64,000 nt of DNA, taken from positions 70,771,520 to 70,835,519 of the forward strand of contig OZ024720.1 in NCBI GenBank assembly GCA_964016875.1. The letters run 5' to 3'. Below are positions 1 to 9,330 of the stretch, in pieces; within the stretch, counting starts at the first letter, position 1; every line of letters starts with the position of its first letter. The stretch is from Fallopia convolvulus. Taxonomy: Eukaryota; Streptophyta; Magnoliopsida; Caryophyllales; Polygonaceae. The notes under the pieces were generated by a model. That model was not told where the DNA came from. It made no database searches and saw only the letters and a program-made list of their open reading frames with translations. Both the position numbers and the translations under genes were made by a program.

Positions 1-242
1 ATTCCGATCGACATCAACGATTGATCGAGCACTTGTAGTAATCCCACCATTTTGTGCCTGCCATTCATATAGTTAAGGTGCCTTGTGGTATCAAGCTATA
101 CTTAATTAGTTCATTTAAATTAAAGATACATTGATTTATTTTTAAATTAAATAAATGCATTAATGTTCTAAAATACGCTATGCAACTCCGAGGTTATAAA
201 GAGGATCTGGTTAGCGCCTAGGCGGCTGTCTAGGTAGTCTTG

Positions 243-420
243 TTGAGAGAAATATTCCACATCGATAAGTAAAAAGACCACTAGATAGAATATAAGGGGG
301 TTGAAACCTTATCCATTGGATTAAAAGTTGTTGGGTTAAAAGGTGAATTTCGACCTTATATGTGAAATGGTTAAAAACCCTAACACTTCACAAGTATATA
401 TCGGCCTATCGAAATTTCAT
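243..420 (+). repeat. LTR-like repeat, copy 1
   Basis: The segment begins TGTTGAGAGAAATATTCCAC and continues through an ACATCGA motif, a TATAAG block and a 'TTGGGTTAAAAGGTGAA' block. This order is typical of the 5' part of plant Ty1/copia-type LTRs. It matches 1108-1285 over about 180 bp with many substitutions and small indels. No primer site, coding remains or target duplication were seen, so it is a relic; solo LTR fragment is an inference. Confidence 0.5.
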
Positions 421-1107
421 ATGATATTAAATCAGGTTCGATTTGGATTCAATTTCCTGGTATAAAAAACGAATATATAGCTAAAAGATAATAAAATGTT
501 AACAACTCTTTAAGAAAAAATATACGGGCTAGCTATAAACAGTCAGGCACCGGCCTAGAAGGATCGTCTCATCCTTCGTTCCGAAGTTAGCTTTTGGAGG
601 TAGTCGATAGGATAAGGACCTGGAACGGTGTGCTCTTGAAGCAAGAGAAGGACATGATAGAGCAAGAATGGCAAGTATGAACAAAAGAATCTGCTAGAGC
701 GAAGTTGGTGACTGGGCCGCTCCAGGCGATGGAGATGTGGTGGAAGGAGGACAACGAATTCACTCTCACTGGAGATTCGTGGCTCATATATGACCACTAC
801 CTGACAGGGTTAATGCTTCGAAGGAAATTATCCGCACCAGCTCATGTTCGTCATGCTATGAATATAGGTAGGCAAATCAGGCTATTTCTTTTGAAGGATA
901 GCGTTCAAGGGAAGGTTGTGGGTGAGGAGGGATTTGAACCCCGACAACATGGAACCACGTGCTCTATTCATTCTTTATATATATATATATATATAGTGAG
1001 AAGGTTTCCAAGGGCTATCAAATAGCAACGAGTGGACTAGACCCCTCGAGAAAAAAAATAGTCAAGTGCTAACTAGGCCAAACTAGTAACCACTTGATGG
1101 AACGTGT

Positions 1108-1285
1108 TAGGAGAAATGTATCACATCGACAAATTGAAGCAAAAGACTACTAGCATATAAGGGAGTTGCATCTCTATCCATTAGCGTAAGCTTTTGGGTT
1201 AGAAGGTGATGTCGATCTTATATATGAAATGGTTAAAAATCCTGAAAAATCACATGTTATATCAACCCCATGAAATTTCATAGGT
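1108..1285 (+). repeat. LTR-like repeat, copy 2
   Basis: Diverged copy of 243-420 in the same orientation, sharing the ACATCGA, TATAAGGG and 'TGGGTTAGAAGGTGA' blocks and the 'GAAATGGTTAAAAA' block. The two copies lie about 690 bp apart, too close and too diverged to be the paired LTRs of a young element. Confidence 0.5.
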
Positions 1286-1719
1286 TTAAACATATGCTTA
1301 AACAAGCTAAAAGACTATATGGATTGAGCCACTCGGTGTCTAGGCGAAGCTTAAACGGATCAGAGTTGGGTCTTTTTTAGTAGTGTACGTCTTACTCCTG
1401 TATAAAGTTTTATCAAATGAAAAACAATTCATGTGATCTTCATCTCCTCTAATATCATAGTCTTATATTTTATGAATGAGGAACGAATCCCACTTCATCG
1501 TCACCAAACTTAAGCACCGATCATTAGTATTAATTTGACCAAATTAAAGAAGTAAAGTGTGCCTAGCGAAGCATCCACTCCAAAAGCCTCTAATCAAAAA
1601 GAAGAGATTTTTAACACATTTATAATATTTCAAAGTTCCAAGAAAGCCCACCACAAACAAAAGAAGAAAAAAAAATGAGTACATGACGATGATATAACCT
1701 CTCATTCTATTTCCTATTT

Positions 1720-2110
1720 TTTATAAGAAAAGGAATTACGGAGCTCTACTTTAAAGAGAGGAAAGTTATCATAGAATATCTTTGCGGACGAGGTATCTAA
1801 TAACTGAGTCAGAGGCAATAAGAAAGGAGGAGACACGTCGAAAAGATGCAGCGATGTAGTCCGCAACAAAATTGACTTTTCGGAGGATGTGAGAAATACT
1901 CCAACTTTGAAAGTGACATAGCAGACACTGAATATCCGTTCGAACAAGCTCAATCTCTCAAGGAAAGCTCCAATTACCATACATGGCTTTAACAAACTGC
2001 ATGTTGTCATCTTCAATCTGGATGTGGGGAACACCACGTCAGATGGTCTCAAGAATTCCCAATCGAAGTGCAACAACTTCAGTTATTAGGACAAAATGAT
2101 GGCTAATCAA
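1720..2110 (-). pseudogene. LINE RNase H domain relic
   Basis: On the minus strand the translated frames carry pieces such as 'RRGVPHIQIEDDNMQ' followed by out-of-frame remains of the RNase H-like domain that ends many plant non-LTR retrotransposons. The 120-residue open frame here is not the ancestral frame. It aligns with equally out-of-frame peptides at 5904-6176 and 19843-20109 (shared 'SRLK..TCS..KPC.V'), showing that all three are relics of the same LINE region. Broken by frameshifts; no function expected. Confidence 0.6.
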
Positions 2111-3581
2111 TGCACCGTCCAAGCAAATTGATGCGCCTGGTGATCACGGAAAATGAATCTGATTGAAGAGACACCGGTCCTGATGTCATTCAATGGTAGT
2201 GCCATTTTATTCCCCTTTGGTTTCTCCAAAAGGACGTAACTCAATTAATTAATTATTAATAAGATCGGTCTAAGCAATTATAAACCGTTGCTTAATTATA
2301 TGGTTTATTATGAACCATTGTAAATGGACTACAACTATGTTGGGACCATGATTAGATATATAAACTATGAATAAAATGATGATTAAGTGTATCATGCATG
2401 ATTGGTAATGTAATATATTAAGGTGGACCAATAACTATGTATGGTGCTTGAATGCAAAATCTTCCACCACAAACGTTGGAATAAATGTATGTTTTAAATA
2501 TAGAAATGAACTAAAAGAAAAATGTAATGCTATGTGTGTGTACGTGTGTGTAATGTAAGGGGATCTCCTATTTTAAAACTTATGTAAATGAAGAGAACAT
2601 TTGTAATGAGTATTGAGTATTGAGTATTGACTAATGAGAATATTTTAAAACTTAGAAAAAGTATGAGAGAATTGACTAATGAGTAATGAACAATGATTTA
2701 AAGGTCGATTAGATTCATCAACTTTTTTGACTCCCAATTTTCACCACTTTTAAAAAAATTCAAGAACATTGTTCATCGAAGTCGAAATAAAAACTTTATA
2801 TTACTATTTTGAGGTCATATCTCAATTTATTTAGACTATAATAAATATTTACATGAAGATATTAAAAGCATATATATGATAAAAATGTTTATTTATAATG
2901 ATTTGTATATATAATGTATTTAACATACATTATTTGATTAAAGTATTTCAAAACCCGATTTTGCATAGTTATAATAAAATATATCAATCATTTAAATTTT
3001 AGAAAATATATCAATTACGACCTAAGACTCTAAGAACATGTTTAGTATACATATCGGTTTATCAAGTGTATATGAATATGACACACTTAGTATTAGGTAT
3101 ATTTTAGGGATCTTGAATCTTTTCAACAACATCTACTCAGGTGGAATCCGGTATGAACGGAATCTGGGAGTAGAAATGTACGCAACCTTATCCCGATTTA
3201 AAGTCGGTAGGATATTTAAGGTGGGCTCAAAACAAAAGTGAAAAGGGCGAAAACAAAAGGTTGAAAAAACTAGTGCGGGATTAGAAATTGAAAGTGAAAA
3301 AGTACGCTAGTTAGAAAATCTAGAGATCGATAACTAAAAACTAAAGCAAAGAGAAGAAAAGAGCAGGACACTCTCTTCAAATCGATCTTCACTACTACTA
3401 CTCTACCAAATGAGCCCTAAATAATTATATGGTGCACAAGTGTACATCTCCCAAGTAAATGCACAATAGTGGTAATTAAAAGCATGTTAGTTGACAAAAT
3501 AAAGAAAAGAGTAGAAAAATATACGAACCTTTTACTCATCAATCACTATCACTACACGCCATTAGTTCCAAGTGTTCGATC

Positions 3582-3589
3582 TATAAATA
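3582..3589 (+). promoter_or_regulatory. TATA box of the CEP gene
   Basis: TATAAATA lies 132 bp upstream of the CEP start codon and is followed by a CT-rich leader (CTCTCTATATATCTC). This fits a plant core promoter with a 5' UTR of roughly 100 nt. Confidence 0.6.
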
Positions 3590-3720
3590 CCTTATTTCAT
3601 CAATTTCATTACACCACACCAAATCATCCTCTCTCTATATATCTCTTTCTCTCATACTCCTAATTACTCAATTAGAATTAATCATTCCTTAACTCTCAAC
3701 TAATCACTTCAAGATCCCAC

Positions 3721-4050
3721 ATGGAGTGCAAGATCATGAAACCATTTTCCATTCTAGTTATTGTGCTATTGTTTCATGCAATAGCGTCCGAGGCGACGTC
3801 ACGACGAATGATGACGAGCTCATCATGGAAGAACAACGACGACGACAACAACAACAACAAGTACTCGTGTCTACAATGTGGCGCACCACCACCTTCCGTC
3901 CTCAATGACGGCCGTCGGATCAAAGGCGTCATCGTCGCAATTGACGGATTCCGAGGCCGCCAACTGGGCGACGAGGTGGCAGCGCGCCCAGCCGGAATTA
4001 CCACTCAAGACACTAATCCTGGCAAGAGCCCTGGCGCTGGTCATCCCTAA
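3721..4050 (+). CDS. C-terminally encoded peptide (CEP) precursor
   Basis: Intronless 109-residue prepropeptide. Residues 1-24 form a hydrophobic secretory signal (KPFSILVIVLLFHAIAS), followed by a polar Asn/Asp-rich variable region. The last residues read TNPGKSPGAGHP, matching the CEP core (T.PG.SPG.GH) at the extreme C terminus. In this family the 15-residue core is cut out, hydroxylated on the prolines and perceived by CEPR leucine-rich-repeat receptor kinases, relaying nitrogen status and restraining root growth. Only one CEP core is present, and the usual F-R-P before the T.PG core is replaced by TTQD, so it is a divergent member. A TATA box sits 132 bp upstream. An in-frame ATG at codon 7 (KIMKPF) is an alternative start that would leave the signal intact. 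The family call is firm; the physiological role is inferred. Confidence 0.82.
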   Translation: MECKIMKPFSILVIVLLFHAIASEATSRRMMTSSSWKNNDDDNNNNKYSCLQCGAPPPSVLNDGRRIKGVIVAIDGFRGRQLGDEVAARPAGITTQDTNPGKSPGAGHP

Positions 4051-5218
4051 TTAAACTCCGATGCCTATATTTAATTTAGCGATTATTAAATATTTTAATT
4101 TCAATATTAATGGAGATATTAATTAATTAGTATATTATGAATTGTTATTTCATGCAATGGTTGTTTGTACATCATATCATTGTTGTTATATTGTGCCGTC
4201 AAGGATCGATCAAATTACTATGTTAGGTGTAATTAATGATTGAATTATATGTGTAAGTTGTGATTTCGTACAAATAGTAATATGATATAATTAGTTGTCA
4301 TCAATATTTAATATTCATCACGTACTAGTCAATGAGAAATAGTAGTGCATATAGTACGTACTATATAGTTAGCTAGACCCCTATGTTTACTTAAATCGAC
4401 ATGATGGAATGTATATAAGTCAAATTTTTAATTATTTATCTTTTGGTACGTAAACAATTAATTTAAACGTCCATTTGGTATTTATATTAAAAATATAGAA
4501 CCAATGTTCTAAAAAATGTTAGACTTTCTTTAAACTGAGAGAGATTATCAAGTGCCTAGACGACCTAAACAGGTATCTAAACAGATTAGGCAATCCCCTA
4601 GACGGACTAGAAGGTTAGACTAGAAACTTTCAACGCCTAGGCGAGATCTAGACAGAGTTAAACGAAGATTTTTAAAACGTTGTATAGAACATTCATTATC
4701 AATATCGATGTGAATGTTAAACTATGGGTATGATTTTATCAATGTATAAATATGAGCGATATTTTAACTTATTTTTTTGGAGATATATATTGAAATAGTA
4801 CTTATAATGTACATATATTATGTTTAATATATACTCCGTATTAAAATAATAGTCTAATATGTATTTTGAACAACTTGTTTAAATTTAATATGAATATATA
4901 AAAATATATAAAACGTATGAAAATAACTCATATTAATACTTGTTTTATTTCTTGATATCTATACCAAAAGATACTTAAATGATCTATATAACAATTAACA
5001 ACACCATATCATATGTATATAAAATTTATACATCCTTTTCCTTTCCTACCTAAAAAAAGTATACTCCATATATCATGCATGTTGGATTTGCGCCTACTTC
5101 CCCGAGTTATCGGAGCACCGTCAATTTTGGAAGCCCATGTGAATTGATTGGACATTTAAATGGATGAATTACCATTACCATTTCATTCTAAACAAAAGAA
5201 ATATTACATGCACACAAT
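4051..5218. other. AT-rich intergenic DNA
   Basis: 3' flank of the CEP gene followed by AT-rich DNA. It contains one CCTAGGCG-type dispersed repeat (4500-4690) and no coding signal. Confidence 0.5.
4500..4690 (+). repeat. Dispersed CCTAGGCG-type repeat
   Basis: Shows the recurring pattern 'GTTCTAAAAAATG ... CCTAGACG ... AACAGGT ... CAACGCCTAGGCGAGATCTAGACAG ... AAGATTTTTAAAACGTTG', written here as spaced blocks. Related copies lie at about 160-240, 27180-27350 (opposite strand), 46650-46790 and 55135-55300. It is bounded by 'TTCTAAAA' and 'TTTTAAAA'-like ends. It is probably a small non-autonomous element; the class is not determined. Confidence 0.5.
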
Positions 5219-5623
5219 TAGAGGTGTCAAACAGTCGGTCAGATCAAGTTCGGGTTCGGTTATTTCAGGTTCGGGTCGTAACGGGTCATTGGTCAAATCG
5301 GGTCGGGTTATTATGAGTTTTTGGGCGGGTCGGGTCGACCTAACTGGTCAAGAAAATTGATTTTTTTTATAATTATTAAAATATTATTTTATTTAAACAA
5401 TAATATTTAATAATAATATATTATTTTTATATATTTTAATAATAAAATATATCATAATTTTCAAAATATATTATATATATTCTAAAAATATAACAAATCG
5501 GGTCAACCCAACAAGTTTCGGGTCTATCGGATTCGGTTTATTTTGAGTTTCGTGTTCAAATTTTCGAGTCTTGACCCTAAATTTTTCAGACGGTTCGAGT
5601 AGGGTCAGCTTTTGACAACTTTA
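5219..5623. mobile_element. hAT-type MITE, 405 bp, 8-bp TSD
   Basis: The ends are TAGAGGTGTCAAA and, on the other strand, TAAAGTTGTCAAA (11 of 13 match). This is the TAGNNGTGTCAAA terminal repeat of plant hAT elements. The element is flanked by the exact 8-bp duplication CACACAAT (5211-5218 and 5624-5631), as expected for hAT. Its arms are rich in GGGTCGGGT/GGTTCGG blocks around an extremely AT-rich core. There is no coding capacity. Confidence 0.85.
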
Positions 5624-5924
5624 CACACAATATTGCATTAAATTTTAGGATTTGTTTTTTATACCTCCCATATACTATGAGGGGAATCTGATTACAACAA
5701 CTCAAAAACACTTTATGTATCATCAGTAGGGTTGTGGTTTACAAATCGGTGTGTTTGCCATAATTGCTTGGTTAATGGTTTCCACGAATTTGGGCCTTGG
5801 TAAACGGGCTATGGAGAATCTCTGGAAGCCCAAATTCAAGGCCCATTTATCTCATAGCATACAAATTGTTGTCCGTCTAGGCCCACTTCATGTCCATTGA
5901 TGATTGATTTTTCCTTGTTCCCCA

Positions 5925-6345
5925 TATTTCGGCACCTTCTTACTGTTCTTGGCTCCCCTAGGTTTCCGGAACAATATATTCGATAATATATTCTCGAGGC
6001 CATCCAACGTGGCGTTATATACATCCAAATTGAAGGCGATAACCTGCAACTTTTTAAAGTTGTGCAAGGTGATTAGAGATGTCCCTATGAGATTGTGTTT
6101 GTTCAACGGATATTCAGAGTCTTTACACATCTTTAAGGAAGTCAAATCTGTTGCAAACTACATCGTTGGATCGTAGATGTCCCTATGAGATTGAGTTTGT
6201 TCAACAGATATTCAGAGTCTTTACACGTCTTTAAAGAAGTCAATTCTGTTGCAAACTACATCGCTGGATCGTTTCGATGTGTTTCCTCCCTCCCGATTGC
6301 TTCTGACCCGGTCCTTAGGGACCTCATCCGCAAGAATTTAGAGGC
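5925..6345 (+). pseudogene. LINE RNase H relic with internal tandem duplication
   Basis: Plus-strand frames contain 'RGVIYIQIEGDNLQL' followed by 'HVFKEVNSVANYIAGSF', the C-terminal part of the RNase H-like domain of plant LINEs (compare 19800-20130). It is broken by stops and frameshifts. A 98-bp segment is duplicated head to tail (6078-6175 and 6176-6273), so the 'ANYI.GS' end occurs twice. Confidence 0.65.
6078..6273 (+). repeat. 98-bp direct tandem duplication
   Basis: Two adjacent copies, each starting GATGTCCCTATGAGATTG and ending at TGGATCGT, differ at only a few positions. They lie inside a LINE relic, so the duplication postdates the insertion. Confidence 0.85.
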
Positions 6346-6790
6346 GACAATGTTAGGTTTGTTGGAGATATTAGTAATTGGTATGTATATTAGGTAAAAT
6401 TATGCGGGTGGTAAACGGGTGGGTCGGGTGATGAGTGGTGGGTCGAGTGAATCGGGTGTAAAATGTCTCCCATATCCGACCCATTACCCGTTTCACTCAT
6501 CACTCGACCCACCCATCATCCGCTTTTCTTCAGTTTTTCATCCGTATATTTGGATCGGGTGAGTCGGTCACCCACGAATAATGTCTAACCCTACACCTCG
6601 CCTAACTAACCGACCCAGGTATAAATTAAGCAGTCATGAACAAGGAAAATATCCAAAATTATAAAAACCCGACCTTTTAGTCTTTTATCCATATCTATGT
6701 CCCATGGCCCTAAATTTTGTGTCAAATCCGGCTTCAACCTGGTCAAAATCTTGGTTTTTAATCTCATGACACTACCATAAAGTCCTAACT
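6346..6790. other. Repeat-derived intergenic DNA
   Basis: Contains a GGGTCGGGTGA-rich stretch and its near inverted counterpart (about 6405-6600), like the arms of the hAT MITE at 5219. No coding signal. Confidence 0.4.
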
Positions 6791-6966
6791 TGTGAGAATC
6801 CTCTTCTCACATCGAAAGCTGAAAGTTAAATTAACCTAATATATACAATCGGGTTACTCCTCCTATCGCAATTAGTTTTAGGATGGTACCCCACTGGGCT
6901 TATGTGTTGGGCTTATGTATGCACGATCTCGTTATGGCCGACGAACTTTCACATGGTATCAGAGCA
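6791..6966 (+). mobile_element. Short LTR followed by tRNA-Met-type primer site
   Basis: A 163-bp segment begins TGTGAGAATCC and ends ACTTTCACA (6791-6953), the TG...CA form of an LTR. It is directly followed by TGGTATCAGAGC (from 6954), the canonical plant primer binding site complementary to initiator tRNA-Met. This is the 5' LTR and primer site of a retrotransposon. The small LTR suggests a TRIM or an eroded copia element. No partner LTR or coding region was seen downstream. Confidence 0.7.
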
Positions 6967-7082
6967 GGTTCTGGTCTTGGGCCCGTTTTCTAACTTATTT
7001 GGGCTTGGGTTTAACGGTTGATGTTATCTATCCGTTATTTGGATCGAGTTGGCTAAAAAGAGACTAAGATACCAGTTCTTTT

Positions 7083-7125
7083 GCCGTGGGCACACATGGA
7101 CACACATTAGCCGAACCGTTGTTTA
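7083..7125 (-). repeat. Dispersed palindromic repeat, copy 1
   Basis: Read on the minus strand it gives ACGGTTCGGCTAATGTGTGT followed by CCATGTGTGCCCACGG. The same block occurs on the plus strand at 33543-33577. It is probably the terminus of a shared transposable element; the class is unknown. Confidence 0.5.
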
Positions 7126-8139
7126 AAAATACTAGCTATTAGTAACATATATTGTTTACATATATATGAGATGATTGTCGATTGATAAACTCGATCATCT
7201 CATATCTCATATACCAAAAATAGATAACTTACAAGCTCCCGAGTTCCATCACTTGGAAATTTTCTTCTTATGTGATGATGATAACATCGGAAGAACCAAA
7301 AACCAAACCACTATACTCGTGTTGTCCTCTCCCTCCAAATGAGGAAACCTATGGATTCTTCTAAATTGTCCAAATTATATGCGTAGTGGTGGGCTGGTTG
7401 GTGCCTGCTAGCAAACAACTATGGGCCCTCTCTAATTGAAAAATCGGCCGCTAAATATATACATGACCAAAAACCACGTATACGGCTTTTACCGTAGTAG
7501 TAAAACAGTAATTTTTATTAAAAAAATTACAGTTTACCATAAGTGGTGAAACTGAGGGGAATCAGGGTTTTTGCAGATAGATCGGCGGCTTCAAGTGGCA
7601 GACTCGTGCATGTGACGAGGAAGAGTTTGAGAGAGACAACTTAGCATAGTACTAACTTACTAAGTCCCTATTATCGTTTTATGTTTAATAAATATGTGTG
7701 TATTTTTTTTTAAACGAAAGTTATGTACTAAGATTGTCTTGATTATTAGAATATTTCATAATAAGTACTACTCATCTACTCCACTGTTTTATTTTAAAAA
7801 AAGCCATACCATTTTTATATTTCTATATTTTTTATACAATAATGGTTTTAAAGATTAAATAATTACCTACCAAAAAAAGATTAAATGATTAACTACTTTG
7901 TAATTTTAACTATGGTATGAATCAATAATTTACTATCAATATTTATAAAAAATTGTAATTTAATAAACGTATTTTTATAGTATATAAGGCGATTTTGAGC
8001 TGAAGAACGAGTATATTGAGTTGGAGCTGAATTTATCAGCTTAATTTTTTGAAAACTAATTGCATCTTTGGATCATTTTTTGAAAACTAATTGATTCAAC
8101 TCGGTTTTGATTTATGTTGATTTAAGATGGATAGAAGGT
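7126..8139. other. Intergenic DNA without recognised gene
   Basis: AT-rich. Contains an imperfect inverted repeat around 7168-7195 (GAGATGAT...ATCATCTC). Nothing else was recognised. Confidence 0.4.
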
Positions 8140-8618
8140 TGATGGGATCCAGCCCTGCCAATCCCTTCATCTCACTCGTAGTTAGGCTTAACCAAGCCTT
8201 GCCGATGTTTGTCTTTATACCTGCTTATTATAATATGTTGCTTTATGTAATATTATGAGCTTTTGGGCGTGGACTTATGTTTGCATAGATAAGCTAGTTT
8301 GAAAGTCCTTCTGGTCTTCTAGGGTTTGTACGAGTCGCCTCTATATAAGGCCGCTAGAACTATTGTATTTCTCACGTCCAACATGAATTAAGCCAAAGCT
8401 TTGAGTCGAATCTATCTTCCCCTTTGGCCCGAGCGTCAACCCTCTTCCCTCACCCCTGATTCTGCCTCGCCCCACCCCCTCTCACGCGAGGACAAGAGGA
8501 CATCAGACCATCTTCCAGTGGTTCGCACTTATCCGATCCCTAGTTACCCTACGGAGAAGATCCGGCATCACGAGCCTAGATCGGGTTTATCGTGATCCGA
8601 CCCCTCGAGTTGCTATCA
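8140..8618 (+). mobile_element. Probable solo LTR
   Basis: 479 bp from TGATGGGATCC to TTGCTATCA (TG...CA), with an internal promoter-like TATATAAG at 8342 followed by a CT-rich transcript-like region. This is the layout of a retrotransposon LTR. The flanking pentamers are AAGGT (8135-8139) and AATGT (8619-8623), a target duplication with one mismatch. No primer site or internal region is attached, so it is read as a solo LTR. Boundaries are inferred. Confidence 0.55.
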
Positions 8619-9330
8619 AATGTTATTCTTAGGATATTTGAACCGAACCGACATTTAACCGAAAACAAAACCAAAATTTGAGAAAGTTCTAAACCAAAAA
8701 CCAAAAAAAAATCATTCAGTTCAATCAATTCAACTTAATATTTCGGTTTGAACCAACCCATGCTCAACCCAACTTTCCACCCCTTTATTTTGTAAAATTT
8801 ATAAAAAGTGCTAATAAATAAAACCTGAAAAACATGTAAAAAAACCCACATAAAAGTATAAAACATGATTGACACATAGATGACACAAGTTTAAGAATGA
8901 AGATCATTTACCAGAGTGACCAGTCCATGCTCATCACACGATAGATTGATTAGATTCAACCTAGTTTTTCACTAATAAAAACAAAAATCAAACCAACGGC
9001 CAAGATCAAATCTTCAAACCCAAATCCAACGGCCAAGATCTCAACCGCGTCAACAACAGCAAGTGCTAATCCACGAGCTCTCCTCGCTCGTTACCCTGGC
9101 AACGCGGCCAACCCAAAACCCAAATAAAATCCCCCATTCTCTCTAACCATCAGCCTCCTTTTTCACAAATCCGGAAAAACCCTTTCTTCCTCTCGCCTCC
9201 CTCGGATTCCATAACGGAAATCAAGCACAACCCAGATTCGGATTCTCCACAAAGATTCAATCTTTATCAATCTTTACTCCCCAATTTGAATTCGAAACTT
9301 AATTTTAGTTAGCAAAGTTTTGATCTTGAG
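8619..9330 (+). other. Upstream region and 5' leader of the RBP45 gene
   Basis: Contains an AACCGAAA-rich repeat (8640-8770). It is followed by GC-richer DNA with CT-rich blocks (9130-9205) typical of a plant promoter or 5' UTR just before the ATG at 9331. No clear TATA box was identified. Confidence 0.45.

Larger units (their letters stand above)
1..3579. other. Gene-poor repeat-bearing intergenic DNA
   Basis: No intact gene was found before the CEP gene. The stretch holds two copies of an LTR-like repeat (243-420 and 1108-1285), a CCTAGGCGG-type repeat around 160-240 and a LINE RNase H relic at 1720-2110. A TA microsatellite lies near 975-995, next to a tRNA-like B-box segment on the minus strand at 930-945. 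A short open frame at 705-1025 (plus) and its antisense have no recognisable motif. From 2110 to 3470 I see only AT-rich DNA. Confidence 0.6.

Noticed and set aside
900..960. Possible tRNA gene (minus strand, GGTTCAAATCC-like B box)
   Set aside because: No cloverleaf, acceptor stem or anticodon arm could be built; at most a SINE or tRNA-like relic.
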